Assembly: GCA_035079385.1 (NCBI GenBank)
Contig: JAVHKY010000025.1
Location: forward strand, 15,288,501 to 15,352,500
DNA: 64,000 bases
DNA from: Aspidiotus rigidus
Lineage: Eukaryota > Arthropoda > Insecta > Hemiptera > Diaspididae
Reading direction: 5' to 3'
The translations under genes and the position numbers were made by a program. The notes beneath the pieces were generated by a model. That model was not told the DNA's origin. It saw nothing but the letters and a program-made list of their open reading frames with translations, and made no database searches. This document shows, piece by piece, positions 47,159 to 58,918 of the stretch; within the stretch, counting starts at the first letter, position 1, and every line of letters starts with the position of its first letter.

Positions 47159-49489
47159 GAAAAAAATCGATTATAACTGCGTACTTTTAATCTGGAATGG
47201 CAGGTATAGGCATAAGAACTCTTCCAGATCGAACCTCCACCCATTTTTCAAACTTCTTCAATTGAACCCACTCGTGGCTACGAGATAATCAACACCACGG
47301 TTCGCGGTTAAGAACCGGTTTGAAAGTAGCTTTTCAGGAAAACTGGAATCTCATTCTTGAAACTATCTTGTCAGTACTGGAGACCAAAAAGATGTAACTT
47401 TTATTCGGGCTTTTAATCATAATATGCGGTTGACTTTGATTGATCAAACTTCCTGTAAGCTAAGATCTATCTACCAAGTTCTTCTAACTTTTTCAAAACT
47501 CATCAAATTACCTCTTCATAGCTTCAATCTCCTTCATCAAAAAACATTCTCAGTCCACCAGTTGCCAGTTTTCGTAGCACCATACTCAGAAGTTCTCTGG
47601 AACTTGTAAATTGGAAAAAAGTTAACACGACAGATAATTTTGAGAATCATAAACTTAATTTTAGATCAACGTTGCAGACATATATAATTGAAGTGCACAC
47701 GTCATTTTGAATCTATTCGACACACTTGAATGTGTTCGTCGTCTATTAATTAATAGCATTAACATTTCATACTATAAGTGCACATTTTTGCAATCCAAAA
47801 TTCATAGTCTAGTTTCCATTTATTCGCGCGAACTCGAAATTATACAAAAAAATAAATACAAACTAACCCAGGTTGGTGCTAAATTTCGGTCATTCAAAGA
47901 CGATGGACTACTTGTTCAACATTCTACTACCTACTCCAAGAGAGGGAAATTTATTCATGAAAAAATTGCTACAACTAGATGACTTTCACTCCATTCACAC
48001 GTGCTTGTTCCCAGTCAGTTTTTTCGAAATTTTTTCTTATTTAATTAAATACCACATTCAAAAGTAAGAATTTATATATACCCGATGGAGAATATATTTG
48101 TGTTGCACATATTTTTGCGCACACAAAATTGGTCGATAAGAAAAACGAATACGATGAAAGAACACTTTGCACGTTTTAAATACGACCAGAATACTGGATA
48201 AATGACACTCGTTTTTATACCAGAAGGAGGAAAAAAAAGCTCACGTAATTATAGCTTATCTAGCTAAAAACCATTCGGATGAAGAAGAATATAATAATAA
48301 ATTTTCAAAGGAGAAGAATAGCTATTTTTTTCTTCCTCCATACGATATAATTATATTCATGCTTCATATATACACGGGTGACCTCTGCCCTTTTTCGAGT
48401 GAATTAAATTTCGTACCTATTGTCAACTAAAAAAATTCTACAGCAGCGAAGGAGCGCGCAAGTTATCATCACCTTGGTTAACTTTAAAATATCAGGGCGC
48501 AAGAATGTTTCTGATGGCAATCTGCTTGTTTTCACAAAAATGTAAACATTCACGATTGTGGCAGTTCATTTTCCATTTAAACGATACGATCTGTGGAAAT
48601 AATTTTTTTCTTACTAAGAATCATCGCATTATACAAAGTGATAAAAATATAATTTACTTATTTTTGAGTATAATTTCGATGCGAATGAGGTACTTTTTAT
48701 ACAAACAACTTGAATATCCTCGAGGGAAATAATAATTTGTTTTTTTTATCCGCATTTCTTCGAATACCGAAACCCCGCGCGAATGAGGGTACTAAAACTA
48801 TTGTGTTTATAGTATTGCAATTATTTAAACACTTGAATTGAATTTGAAATTTAGTGAACTGCAGACCATTTATGGACTTGTGAGGAATCTATAATATATT
48901 TAAAAAATTGATAAAAACTGTTCCAAGTCCGTTCGACTGTTCTATCAACCGATTCCCGTCATTTTTTTTTTTTTTTTTTTTTTTGAACGAATGATATCAA
49001 TGCCTATACATGAAGCATCAAGCATTGGCAAACATTCATCTTTTGTCTTTCTCAAATGACACTGAAACGCGTTTTTTCTCAATGCATTCTGCTGCTGTTA
49101 ACACTATAGTCAAAGAAATTTTGAGAAGGAAAAAACTATGTATGGAATCGTTGAAACAAAATGAAAAAAAAAAACCAAAAGAAAAAACAAAAAAAAGAGA
49201 CAAAAACGGGTTAAGTTGAGCACGACTGTCTACATTCAGGTATTATTAATTTGAAAAAAAAAATCGAATATAAATTTAATACCAATGCATATTATATGTA
49301 CCTATGTAAAAATTCTAACCTTAGAAGAACAAACTAGAAATCAGGGTACTCTGGGTGCGAGAAACTATATTTTAAAAGCACCTGGAGCACTCTAGGTAAT
49401 GTATAATAATGAATATTAAATAATAATCATAATAATACTAATCAGTCGAAAATCTCTACACTCACGCACATTCACCCCCCCCCCCCTCC
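47159..49489. other. Unassigned sequence
   Basis: AT-rich with a poly(T) run at 48962-48984 and a C run at 49476-49487. No open frame has a recognisable domain, and no continuation of the PDZ gene could be identified. Confidence 0.45.
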
Positions 49490-51290
49490 CAAGTGGGTCC
49501 TCGAGAAAGCCGACTCGCCCCTCTTCACTAGTCTCACCGCCAACACCGAACTCATTCCCTCTTCTGACACAATAAACGCGGATATCATCTCTTTCACTCA
49601 ATTTATCATCCAAGCTGCTGATCAAGCTACCCCCAAAACCTCTCCTTCGCCAAAAAATCGTTTCGTCCTCTGGTGGTCCCCTAAAATCAAAATCGTATTG
49701 AAAGACCGAAATAAAGCCCTAAATCCTTACAAAAAGACTGCAGATGTATCAGACCTCACTAACTATAAAAGAGTACGAGCCAAAGTCCGTTGTCTACTTC
49801 GTTTCGCCAAGAAACGAAGCTGGAACTCGTTTGTCTCATCAATTAATCGACCTGTTTCTTGTTCCGCCTTGTGGAGTAACATTAAAAAGTTAACAGGTTC
49901 GAAACAAAAATTCTCCTTCCAAACCCCTCTATCAAAACAACCAAATCTCACAATCACCATCAGAAATCAGCGAAATACTCGCTGAGAATTATTTTCAAAT
50001 TTCTTCCAACACTAATTACGTCCACCTTTCACTCAACTCAAACAACAAGCTGAAAATACTCCAATAGATTTCTCCCTTAATCTGTCACGAACTCTCACAC
50101 TTCGCTACAACAAACCAATCACCAAACAAGAAGTCACCCACACCATCTACCTCTGCTCCAAAAAATCAGCTCCCAGTCTCGACCACATTAGTCCCACTAT
50201 GCCACACAAACTTTATACAAATGCTATCTCACACCTCACCTCACTCCTAAACCGAATCTTTTTCGCCACCTTCTTCCCCAATAACTGGAAAACAGCTCTA
50301 ATCCTAAAACCTCTCAAAGACCCTTCACACCCTCTATCCTACCAACCCATATCACTACTAAGCACTCTTAGCAAAGTTCTCGAAAAATTATCAATAATAG
50401 ACTCTCCTGGTTCCTTGATTCCATAGAAATATCAAGTAATACACAATATGGTTGCCATAAGGGTCGATCAGCTCTATCTACGACGCCCATGCTCACAGAG
50501 CGAACCTCTACTCAATATTTTTTAACATGAAGAACGCTTTCCTGAGAGTCTGGACATACCAAATATATGCGTCATCCTGCACCAACTTGGACTTCGAGGA
50601 CCCTTCCCTCTCCTACTTCAAAATTATCTTACTAATCGATATTTTAAAGTCCGCGTAAGCAATCAGTATTCCTCAACCCTCCCCCAAGAAAATGGTACCC
50701 CCCAAGGATCCCCCCTTAGTGGCACACTTTTTCTCATCGCCATCAACAACATAACAAAAATCATAAAATCTCCAATTCAAACCCAACTATTCTCTGATGA
50801 CCTGAGCATCCACTTACGTTCCAGTAACATAACACGCGCCCACCATCTACTTCAAGAAACAATCAATGAAATACACGCTTGGCTTTCCCTCCTTCGATTC
50901 CGCATTTCTTACCCCAAAACCAAACTCATCATCTTCCAAAAACCACGCCAGGAAACCTTTAAATTACCCCCTCTCACAATAGTTGACTATCCCATCCCAC
51001 AAGTTAAAACTACTAAAGTACTTGGCCTCAATTTCCACAATCGTCACTCTTGGATTCCCCACATGCATTCGAGCACTCAATGTCCTGAAATTCCTTTTTT
51101 ACCCTAAAGAGGGTTGTAACCGAAAAATCCTTCTCTACCAGAGCTTAATCCAATTCATCCTCGATTACGGCTCACCCATTTACGGTCTCGCACCCCTCTC
51201 TTACGTAAAACTACTCGACACTGTCCAAAATTCCGCACCCAGTCCCACTGAAAGCCTCTGTGCAGACAATGGCTTTCCCCCACTTCATTT
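49490..51290 (+). mobile_element. Jockey/I-type LINE, + strand, truncated at both ends
   Basis: Same family as the minus-strand LINE at 10.1-12.3 kb. Landmarks in order are WWSPKIKIVLKDRNKALNPY near 49670-49725, LTNYKRVRAKVRCL near 49765-49800, the motif-1 region NNWKTALILKPLKDPSHPLSY near 50280-50340, NGTPQGSPLSGTLFL (motif B) near 50690-50735 and LFSDDLSIHLRSS (motif C, SDD variant) near 50790-50825. TTKVLGLNFHNRHSW follows near 51010-51050 and LDYGSPIYGLAPLS near 51165-51205. Stops and frameshifts interrupt it. The RNase H part seen in the sister copy is absent because the sequence switches to PLE sequence. Confidence 0.82.
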
Positions 51291-51840
51291 CATTGTCGAC
51301 GACAACCAACATCTAAGTGTACAACATCCCGCCATTAAATTCACTTTAAAAGTTGGAGGCTCCTCCATGAACTTCTTCGATCTAACTACCTCCGGAGGAG
51401 ATGGGGTCCATGAGTTTGCTATATATAGAAAAGATACTTCGACCGATACTCTGGTCCACAGCGTGTCATTCTGCCCTGTCGCCCATAAAATCGCTGCGTT
51501 CAACAGCTTTATTTATCGGCTAACCCACATTCCGTTTAGTCAGTCGACCTTCTAAAAAGAGCTCCTTACTTGGCTAGAGTGAATGAGGTCAACTTGGCCA
51601 TCGGCCTTATGGTCCGCAAGAAGGTTACGCGGAAATGCGTTGATTCCATTACCTTCCTCCCCCGCGATTTAAGCCGTAATAGTAGGAAGCGTTGGATCAG
51701 ACTTCCTTATCTGGGGGCGTTTTATGCAAAGTTGGACCGGGTTCTTCGCCCCCTTAGCTTCCGGCCTGCTTTCTACTACCCTACGACGGTGAAAGGGCTT
51801 TTTGTTAGGTTGAAAGACCCTGTCCCACCTCTAGAAAAGA
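51291..51840 (+). mobile_element. Penelope-like element fragment joined to the LINE
   Basis: Within the single open frame 50983-51555 the LINE segment SLCADNGFPPLHF passes directly into PLE sequence. This comprises HPAIKFTLKVGGSSMNFFDL, then FAIYRKDTSTDTLVHS and VAHKIAAFNSFIYRL, and in the next frame WIRLPYLGAFYAKLDRVLRP with VKGLFVRLKDPVPPLEKNGV. It overlaps in family with the PLE at 4085-5075 and stops at the expected start of the GIY-YIG domain. Confidence 0.8.
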
Positions 51841-53057
51841 ATGGGGTCGGAACACAATTTGCCGTAGGTCCATTCTTGAATGAAAAAACAATCATCATAC
51901 CTACCTCAGTTTTAATAATTCTCTTTCTGCACCTATCTAAATTCCCTTTCCCTCTTACTCAGAAAATTTAGTTGATACTCTCTCGTAACTTGTCGCTATC
52001 ATTATTATTACTTTTTTTTCTTTGTACAAAACTGATTCTTCTAAGAAAGTTTGAAAGGAGTCACAGAAAATTTTACGTAATTTGGAGTAAGAAAAAAAAA
52101 AAAAAAAAAGAAATCCGCCCAAAGTATTTAAACGTAATAATTATCCGTTGTATAAATTATGACTGTAGTGAGGAACAACGCGTTGTATCCGTTATGTATC
52201 TTGTACCTATCTTGAATCAATCGTACCAAATTTTTCAATATTTTGTTCGAGTATTACTCATGGACATGTCGTAGCAGGATAGTGACCTACTCGTAATCCG
52301 AATATAAACTTATTCTTACGTTTTCAATATTATATACTGGTCTCAGTTGGTATCTTCATTCGCTCATAAGTAGATAATGCTAACAGAAGTGTAGAAATAG
52401 AATACCTACACAAAAATTTAAGAATAAAATCCATTATTTCAATCGGTTGAGAAAAAATATTTCTTCGCACTCTTTCTTATGGAAAATATAAAATACCGGT
52501 AAAACAAACAGTTCTAATGGAAAAATGTGATGGTTTTTTTGTTTTTTCTCGTTATCAGTTCGCGTTCTTTCAATTATTGAGTTTCAACGACTGGAATTTT
52601 CGTCTTTTTTCAAAACTTATTTACTTAATGTGACAGAAACGATTCTAAATTCGGTGATCATCATGCCAACCTTGTTTGTCATTTGAAAAATATGACATTG
52701 CTGAGCTGTTGTGTGCCTGTCGTATACCAATGAACGGCAAAAACTATTCCAATAAGTATCAGCTGCGGTGAGATCAGAAGTAAGCCTGAACCCATTTATA
52801 TTTGGATCTGGAACTAAAATTTTGATTTTGGTTTGCGGTAGTTTGCGAATGGCAATTGATTTACCTCAGCTACAATTATTCTGAGGGTAACAAGAAAACA
52901 ATTTTTTAATCATTATCAAGCTATATGAAATGAATTTTGTCTCTGGGAATGTAAGCCAAACATCCTAAAGTTGATTAGTTTGTTGTACATGTGGAAAGAG
53001 ATTTTAAAAAAATCATTATCTATGGTGTGTCATCTGCTCTGAATATACAATAACAAA
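51841..53057. other. Region upstream of the zinc-finger gene
   Basis: AT-rich with an A run at 52088-52108. No gene, and no clear promoter element can be assigned. Confidence 0.45.
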
Positions 53058-54653
53058 ATGGGCAAGTGTAACCGTGATCAGTATGAAGAAGGAGCGCACA
53101 TTGAAAATTTTCATTATCCTAAAAAATTTAAATGCAAAGATTGTGATAAGGAATTCAGGACCCAATCTAAACTGAAAAGGCATACTTATGGTGTTCATAG
53201 TTCTAAGAAGTTTGAATGCAAAGATTGTGACAAACAATTCAACAACCAAATTTTAATGAAAAAGCATTTTGAAAATATTCACGGTCCTAAGAAGTTTGAA
53301 TGCAAAGACTGTAATAAAAAATTTGGCCGCAAATTTGCACTGAAAAGGCATTTTGAAAATATTCATGATCCCAAGAAGTTGAAATGCAAAGATTGTGATA
53401 AAAAATTCAGCAACCAATTTTTACTGAAAAAACATTTTGAAAATATTCACAGTCCTAAGAAGTTTGAATGCGAAGACTGTGATAAAAAATTTGGCTGCGA
53501 AGTTGCACTGAAAAAACATTTTGAAAATATTCACGGTCCTAAGAAGTTTGAATGTGAAGATTGTGATAAAAAATTTGGCTGCGAAGTTGCACTGAAAAAG
53601 CATTTTGAAAATATTCATGGTCCCAAGAAGTTTGAATGCGACGATTGTGATAAAAGATTCGGCAGTAAACTTCTATTAAGACTACATATTACAAGCGTTC
53701 ACGATCCTGAGACGTTTAAATGCAAAGATTGTGATAAAAAATTCAGCAACCAATTTTTACTGAAAGAACATTTTGAAAAATATATTCACGGTTCTAAGGA
53801 GTTTGAATGCGAATACTGTGGTAAAAAATTTGGCCACAAAGTTGCACTAAAAAAGCATTTTGAAAATATTCATGGTCCTAAGAAGTTTGAATGCGACGAT
53901 TGTGATAAAAGATTCGGCAGCAAAGTTTCATTAAAAATGCATATTATTTACGTTCACGATCCTAAGACGTTTAAATGCAAAGATTGTAATAAGGAGTTCA
54001 GCCTCAAATGTAATCTTGAAAGCCATACTTATAATGTTCACGTTTCTAAGAAGTTTGAATGCAAAGATTGTGATGAAAAATTTAGCAACCAATTTTTACT
54101 GGAAGAACATTTTGAAAAATATTGTCACGGTCCTAAGGAGTTTGAATGCAAAGACTGTGATAAAAAATTTGGCCACAAAGTAGCACTGAAAAGGCATTTT
54201 GAAAATATTCATGGTCCTAAGAAGTTTGAATGCGACAATTGTGATAAAAGATTCGGCAGCAAAATTGTAGTAAGAGTGCATATTATTAGCGTTCACAATC
54301 CTAAGAAGCTTAAATGCAAAGATTGTGATAAGAAGTTCAGCACCAGTTTTAATCTGAAAAGGCACATACATAATGTTCATGATCCTAAGAAGTTTGAACG
54401 CAAAGATTGTGATAGGAAAAAAAGCAACGGATCCTTATTAAAGAGGCACAATGGAGGACTTCATGATCCTAAAAAGTTTGAATTCAATGATTGTGATGGG
54501 AAATTCAGTCGCGAGGAGAATCTGGAAAAGCATAGAGCTGTTCATAGTCCTGAAAAGTTTGAATTTGAAGATAGCGATGAAAAATATAACAACAGCGATT
54601 TGATGTACAAATTACAAGTAATTTTGGATTTTGTCAACGGACTTGAAGAATAA
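53058..54653 (+). CDS. Multi-C2H2 zinc-finger protein (15 intact plus 3 degenerate fingers)
   Basis: An uninterrupted 531-codon frame. From about residue 30 it is a chain of C2H2 fingers of the form C-x2-C-x12-H-x4-H (two have x5), each with the Phe and Leu core residues, at a period of about 28 residues. Linkers read (G/D)PKKFE rather than the usual TGEKP. I count 15 complete fingers. Finger 16 has lost its first Cys (FERKDC), finger 17 its first Cys (FEFNDC), and finger 18 all ligands (FEFEDSDEKY). Fingers 5 and 6 are identical in sequence over 24 residues. Such proteins are usually nuclear, DNA-binding regulators, and the target cannot be told. A single exon and near-identical fingers suggest recent expansion, possibly in a retrocopy. 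ATTAAA at 54818 could serve as polyadenylation signal. Confidence 0.85.
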   Translation: MGKCNRDQYEEGAHIENFHYPKKFKCKDCDKEFRTQSKLKRHTYGVHSSKKFECKDCDKQFNNQILMKKHFENIHGPKKFECKDCNKKFGRKFALKRHFENIHDPKKLKCKDCDKKFSNQFLLKKHFENIHSPKKFECEDCDKKFGCEVALKKHFENIHGPKKFECEDCDKKFGCEVALKKHFENIHGPKKFECDDCDKRFGSKLLLRLHITSVHDPETFKCKDCDKKFSNQFLLKEHFEKYIHGSKEFECEYCGKKFGHKVALKKHFENIHGPKKFECDDCDKRFGSKVSLKMHIIYVHDPKTFKCKDCNKEFSLKCNLESHTYNVHVSKKFECKDCDEKFSNQFLLEEHFEKYCHGPKEFECKDCDKKFGHKVALKRHFENIHGPKKFECDNCDKRFGSKIVVRVHIISVHNPKKLKCKDCDKKFSTSFNLKRHIHNVHDPKKFERKDCDRKKSNGSLLKRHNGGLHDPKKFEFNDCDGKFSREENLEKHRAVHSPEKFEFEDSDEKYNNSDLMYKLQVILDFVNGLEE

Positions 54654-55635
54654 GTCATTGGAGATGACAGACTGAAAACGGGCCTTCATTTCTCTTCTTT
54701 TCTGGTTTGGATAGAAATAATTTGATCAGTTCCAAAAGAAATTCTAAGTAGCCTACTTGAATTCAGCAGTATTCGTTACAGGAACATTGTGAGCGATTTT
54801 TTTGGTACTGTATTTAAATTAAAAGATTGAAAAAATATGAACCAAATCATTTATATTATGAGAAAACCAGAGTAGTCTCAGTTTGTCCTTTTTTCTTCGT
54901 TTATTTGACTTTTTTACTTTTCTTGTATCCATCTGTTTATTAGGATCGAGAGTTTTTAGATATTAATTGGGTAGTGAGTTTTTTTATCGGTTATAGTTAA
55001 TTATTGTAAATTTAATGTAAAATTATGACAAAAATTTTAATGTCAACCTTCTTTTAAGTGATATTTATAAAATTATTCTTTTACTAGAGTTCTAGAAAAT
55101 TTCAATAATTTTTTTGGTACCTCATTATTTTAATGAACAACGATTTGACATAATTTATTCTGGTACTGCTGCACAGAACTAGTACATACATTATTTATTT
55201 AAGACTTGTTCTTTTTACTTTATTTTATGGTTGAGGCGCTTCATGTTCCTTCAGAAAATACCTATGGGTCAGAACGTTCTTGAACGTAGATGATCAAGAG
55301 ATTTTTACTTTATCAGGAGCACTTTTCACGATAAAACCGGTTTCGCTGATGAAGTTGAGTTTCATTTCTTGTGTGAGAATTAAAGCTGAAATTTTCCCAA
55401 ATTTCTTTTTTCCAACTCGTACATTTTTCTTAACCTAGTTTGAAGCTAGTTCGAAGGAGTTAATGTAAAGAGTCGTAGCCTAAAATTCACTTCTGAGTCT
55501 AACTCCATGTTGGTTGTAGCTCAGCTTCTATGCTCGGAGGCAAAGTTCAACTTCGGATGCCAAAGTTTCGAAGTTTAAATTTCGCCCGGGCCAACCTCTA
55601 CAGAGGTTCATAGCTCCGAATTTTTTCAAGTCTCC
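54654..55635. other. 3' flank of the zinc-finger gene, otherwise unassigned
   Basis: Probable 3' UTR at the start (ATTAAA at 54818-54823). The remainder is AT-rich with no gene. Confidence 0.45.
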
Positions 55636-55639
55636 TATA

Positions 55640-55990
55640 AATCCTAAATCCTATCGAGACCACCGATGAAAACCATTGATGATTGTCAAACACATGTATG
55701 CCGGCCATTTATCGGAATGTATGTGCGAACGAAGCTCACAGTGCTCTTTGATGAGGGGTTGTCTCGACGAGGAACAATGAAATACCGGCAGTCTCGTCCC
55801 TGCTTCAAGCCGAATACCCACGGGCTGTCGACTCGAACACCGTGGTTCCTGTTGTTGTTGACGTCCGCCTCCTCGTCTTCGCCCTGTGGCACCCGCCAAC
55901 ATTCGGCCACGATTTTATTTCCTCTTGCTAGCAAATCGTGCCTCATCAATTTGAGTGGGGCCCTCAAAATGTACCCTTCGTGTTTGATAG
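55640..55990 (-). pseudogene. Merlin/ISXO2-type DDE transposase remnant, minus strand
   Basis: On the minus strand one frame (55686-55967) gives VDSPWVFGLKQGRDCRYFIV, PRRDNPSSKSTVSFVRTYI and PINGRHTCV. The adjoining frame (ending at 55651) gives HIHSDKWPAYMCLTIINGFH. Together they match the central and C-terminal part of ISXO2-like (IS1595-group) DDE transposases, in which the second catalytic Asp lies in the HSD-x-W-x-AY motif. A frameshift near 55735 separates the two pieces, and the N-terminal zinc-binding part is missing. In animals such domains belong to Merlin transposons. No terminal inverted repeats were found. Confidence 0.65.
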
Positions 55991-57654
55991 ATCGTGCTTG
56001 AACACGCTCAGATCGCTTTCCACTGGTAGATCGCGTACTAAAACAGCACCGATAAGTTTTAGACGGAATTGAAGCGTGAGGAGAGGTGAATCACGTAGAC
56101 GGAGAGCATTCGAAAAGAAGGGAAGATTTCACGTTCTGGATTCTAGTGATGTCTGAATGAGGTCAAGGTTATTGGTGACGTCCCAAAGGTCGAATACGGA
56201 TATTTTCTGAGAGCCTCTTTCCAGGCGAGAAAATAGTATGGGTTTCTCGTTTAAAAAAATTGAATGAATTGATCGTGCACTTTAGTTGATTCCAAGACCG
56301 TACCCCCAAAAAAATATTGACACCTTCAAGGAGTGATGTTGGTCTATTAAAAAATTGAAATACTTATATTTCGAATAAATTAAACGATCTCATTTTTCAT
56401 GTAACTTATTTTCCTTCGCGAAATAAGGTTTTGTGAAAATAATGAATGCAATGAAAAATCAGTGGATTCGAGCCGTACGACGAATTTCATCGAATTTTAA
56501 AGAAGATAAAACATCTTATAACGATCTCTGACGAATTGTCTCAGCATTTACTAATTGAGATAGAAGAATTGGGCCTAATTTTTGGCGACAGTAACCAAAA
56601 AAAGTGTGATAAAACTAACATTTTCCCTTCCCGAAATTCGAGCATCCACAGAGGTCCCAATTATTCCGGCCGTTCATCATTTATCACGTCGTTAAAATAA
56701 ATTTTATCAATAGTCGTATGTGACCAATAATTCAATTCACTTTATTTTCATGAATAAAAAAACTAAGTCAAGTTGAATCATCTGGGAAATTTTTCTAATC
56801 TCGCTGTTCTGTGAAAGATTGTACCTATGGAGCTCTGAAACGTGTAAGGTAGCCTAAAATGGAAATGAAGATGAAGATATTTTTTCTAAGACCATTTTTC
56901 TTCTCACGACGCGGACAGTTGCTATTGTAGAACCTTTGTTCAAACAAAGTACGAATATGTTACTTCAGACAGGAAAAATGTTTGTTGCTCTTATTTAGTC
57001 TACTTCAGTCTTTTAGCGTCGGTTCCTAGTGACATGGTCTACTTAGAAAAATGTTTTGGAAAGAATTATGACTGCAACAAAAAGGGAGATGATTTTTGTT
57101 TTTGGATGAATTGGAAGGGTGAAAGGTGGAAGTGAACGTACTGGAAACGAGGGTAATAGAAATTTACAACTTTCTAGTTATTACACTAAACTCTTAATGG
57201 GAAACTACTTTTATACAGAGAGAGAAGATGCGAATCTAGATCAACCGAGAAGAAGAGTTCTAACTTGGTTTTAGAAATATTGAACATGTTTTGAAGAAAA
57301 CAGTCGATATCCGAGAAGAAAGGTGCCGTTGATCCTGTTTAGAAAGAAGGGGAAGATTGTGTGTTCCCGCCCAGTTTCCCGAAGCCGTGTTCTCAAATAG
57401 CCAATTTCCCGAACTACACTCCCGAAAGCCGGTATTTGAAAAAAATCACTTATAGGGTAGTTCATATTTTACCTACAGTCAGAAGAAGTATTTGAAAAAC
57501 TCCTAGAATGAATGAACTTCGAGATTGCGATGCTATGCTTCAGGATTGTACATAATTTGAAACGCAAGGAATTGAAACAGATGTCGCGCTTCTTTCCATC
57601 AGTTGCGAAAGAAAAATGGCGAGAATAATAGATAAGAGACTTTGCCTAGAAGGT
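55991..57654. other. Unassigned sequence
   Basis: AT-rich with no open frame or repeat that I can support. Confidence 0.45.
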
Positions 57655-58435
57655 TACGTGTGCCTTTGATCGCGACGTGCAAATAACAAGATATACTGGG
57701 ATTGCCACAAAGTTTGTATCGGCGAATGTCGTGCTTGTGCCATCACTAATGATCCGGCGCCGGTAAAAGATGTCATCGTCCTCTGAGGTTCGCAGGAATC
57801 GCACCCCAACCAAGAAGAGTGCATTACAGAAGGTGTGAAAGATTCCCTGAAGAGAAAGGTAAAGGCGCACCCACAAATGCCTCCGGCACAGCTGATTCGT
57901 GCCGAACTGTAGGCACTTCCAAATGCTGTACTGAGCAAACTACCAGAACAGACGACGAGAACGTCCTGAGGGCCTACTTACGAACTCTCGGAGACTGAAA
58001 GATTTGGGCAATTCCCCAGAGAAATTTCAACGGTCGCTCGTAGGCGAGCAATTTCTTATTATGATAAAAGTGGTCAAGGAAGCGGTTTAGTGTGTGATGA
58101 CGCACCGGACGAGCTAGTGGACGCAGTGGACTATTTCAACAAGACGTACGCTACGAGTCGGCCAAGAAAAGGACGAAGGGCAGCCATTCTTCCTCGTTAT
58201 GAACCGGCATCATGGAACCAGTATGATGCCACTACTCTCACAAAACCAATAATGCGAGCGAGCCCGACTTCTCTTGGGGAAAAGCCATCCGGACATGTTT
58301 TCCTTTTTTAAAGAGATCGAAAAAGAGCAGAGTGGTGCGGAAACCAGTATCGTAAAACTGTCACTCGGAAAACGAATCAAAGCAAGACCCAAACGAAAGT
58401 GGCTAGAATTATAATAGAGGATTGCTTCTTAACCA
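57655..58435 (+). pseudogene. FLYWCH / MULE-transposase-like gene remnant
   Basis: The + frames give, in order, KIYWDCHKVCIGECRACAIT (57690-57750, the W-C...C pattern of a FLYWCH zinc finger), and KVKAHPQMPPAQLIRAEL with LPNAVLSKLPEQ (about 57860-57950). Then come ELVDAVDYFNKTYATSRPRK with RYEPASWNQYDATTL (58090-58240), and a C-terminal FFKEIEKEQSGAETSI with ARPKRKWLEL before a TAA (58305-58412). This order resembles MULE-type transposase genes of insects with an N-terminal FLYWCH finger. The catalytic middle is missing and frames change, so the gene is broken. Family assignment is from memory. Confidence 0.6.
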
Positions 58436-58918
58436 ATGGAGTTTGAACGTAGGACCGTTTGCATAAAAGGCAGTCGTTAATTACAACTTCTGATGATTAA
58501 CTGCAAAGTGTAGTTCCGAAAAGTGTGTAAGCTCTGATCCAATTCAGAGATTAATAATTTGTAATAAAATTCTTTTAATCTTGATACCTAATCAATTTTC
58601 TGTGATCGTATCATGTAGTCTATATAGCGAATTTGGGCCTGACTATTCTGGGATAATATTAAAGTTCATTGGATACCGTTGTGAGCTTAATCTTGTTGAT
58701 AAATATGGAATACAGAAATTGATCGACGCAAAGTACGAAAAGTTACATACGGAAGTGAATCTAATCGTCCGTAAATTTCAATTTTCTCAAAAAATTGATT
58801 CAGCCTATCACGGCTGCGCGTGGATGAACGATTTGATTATTCATCTTATTCGACTATCCTGTAACTAAGGTACTCGAGTACAACATGTTTGAAAATTTGT
58901 AACTTTTAGTGCACTAGT
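58436..58918. other. Region upstream of the Fic gene
   Basis: Holds a 95-codon open frame (58581-58868) with no recognisable domain. TTTGTAACTTTTAG ending at about 58908 could be a splice acceptor for the first known Fic exon, so an upstream 5' exon is possible. Confidence 0.4.

Noticed and set aside
53016..54380. Antisense open frames opposite the zinc-finger gene
   Set aside because: Shadows of the repeated finger sequence. The + strand has the complete C2H2 pattern.
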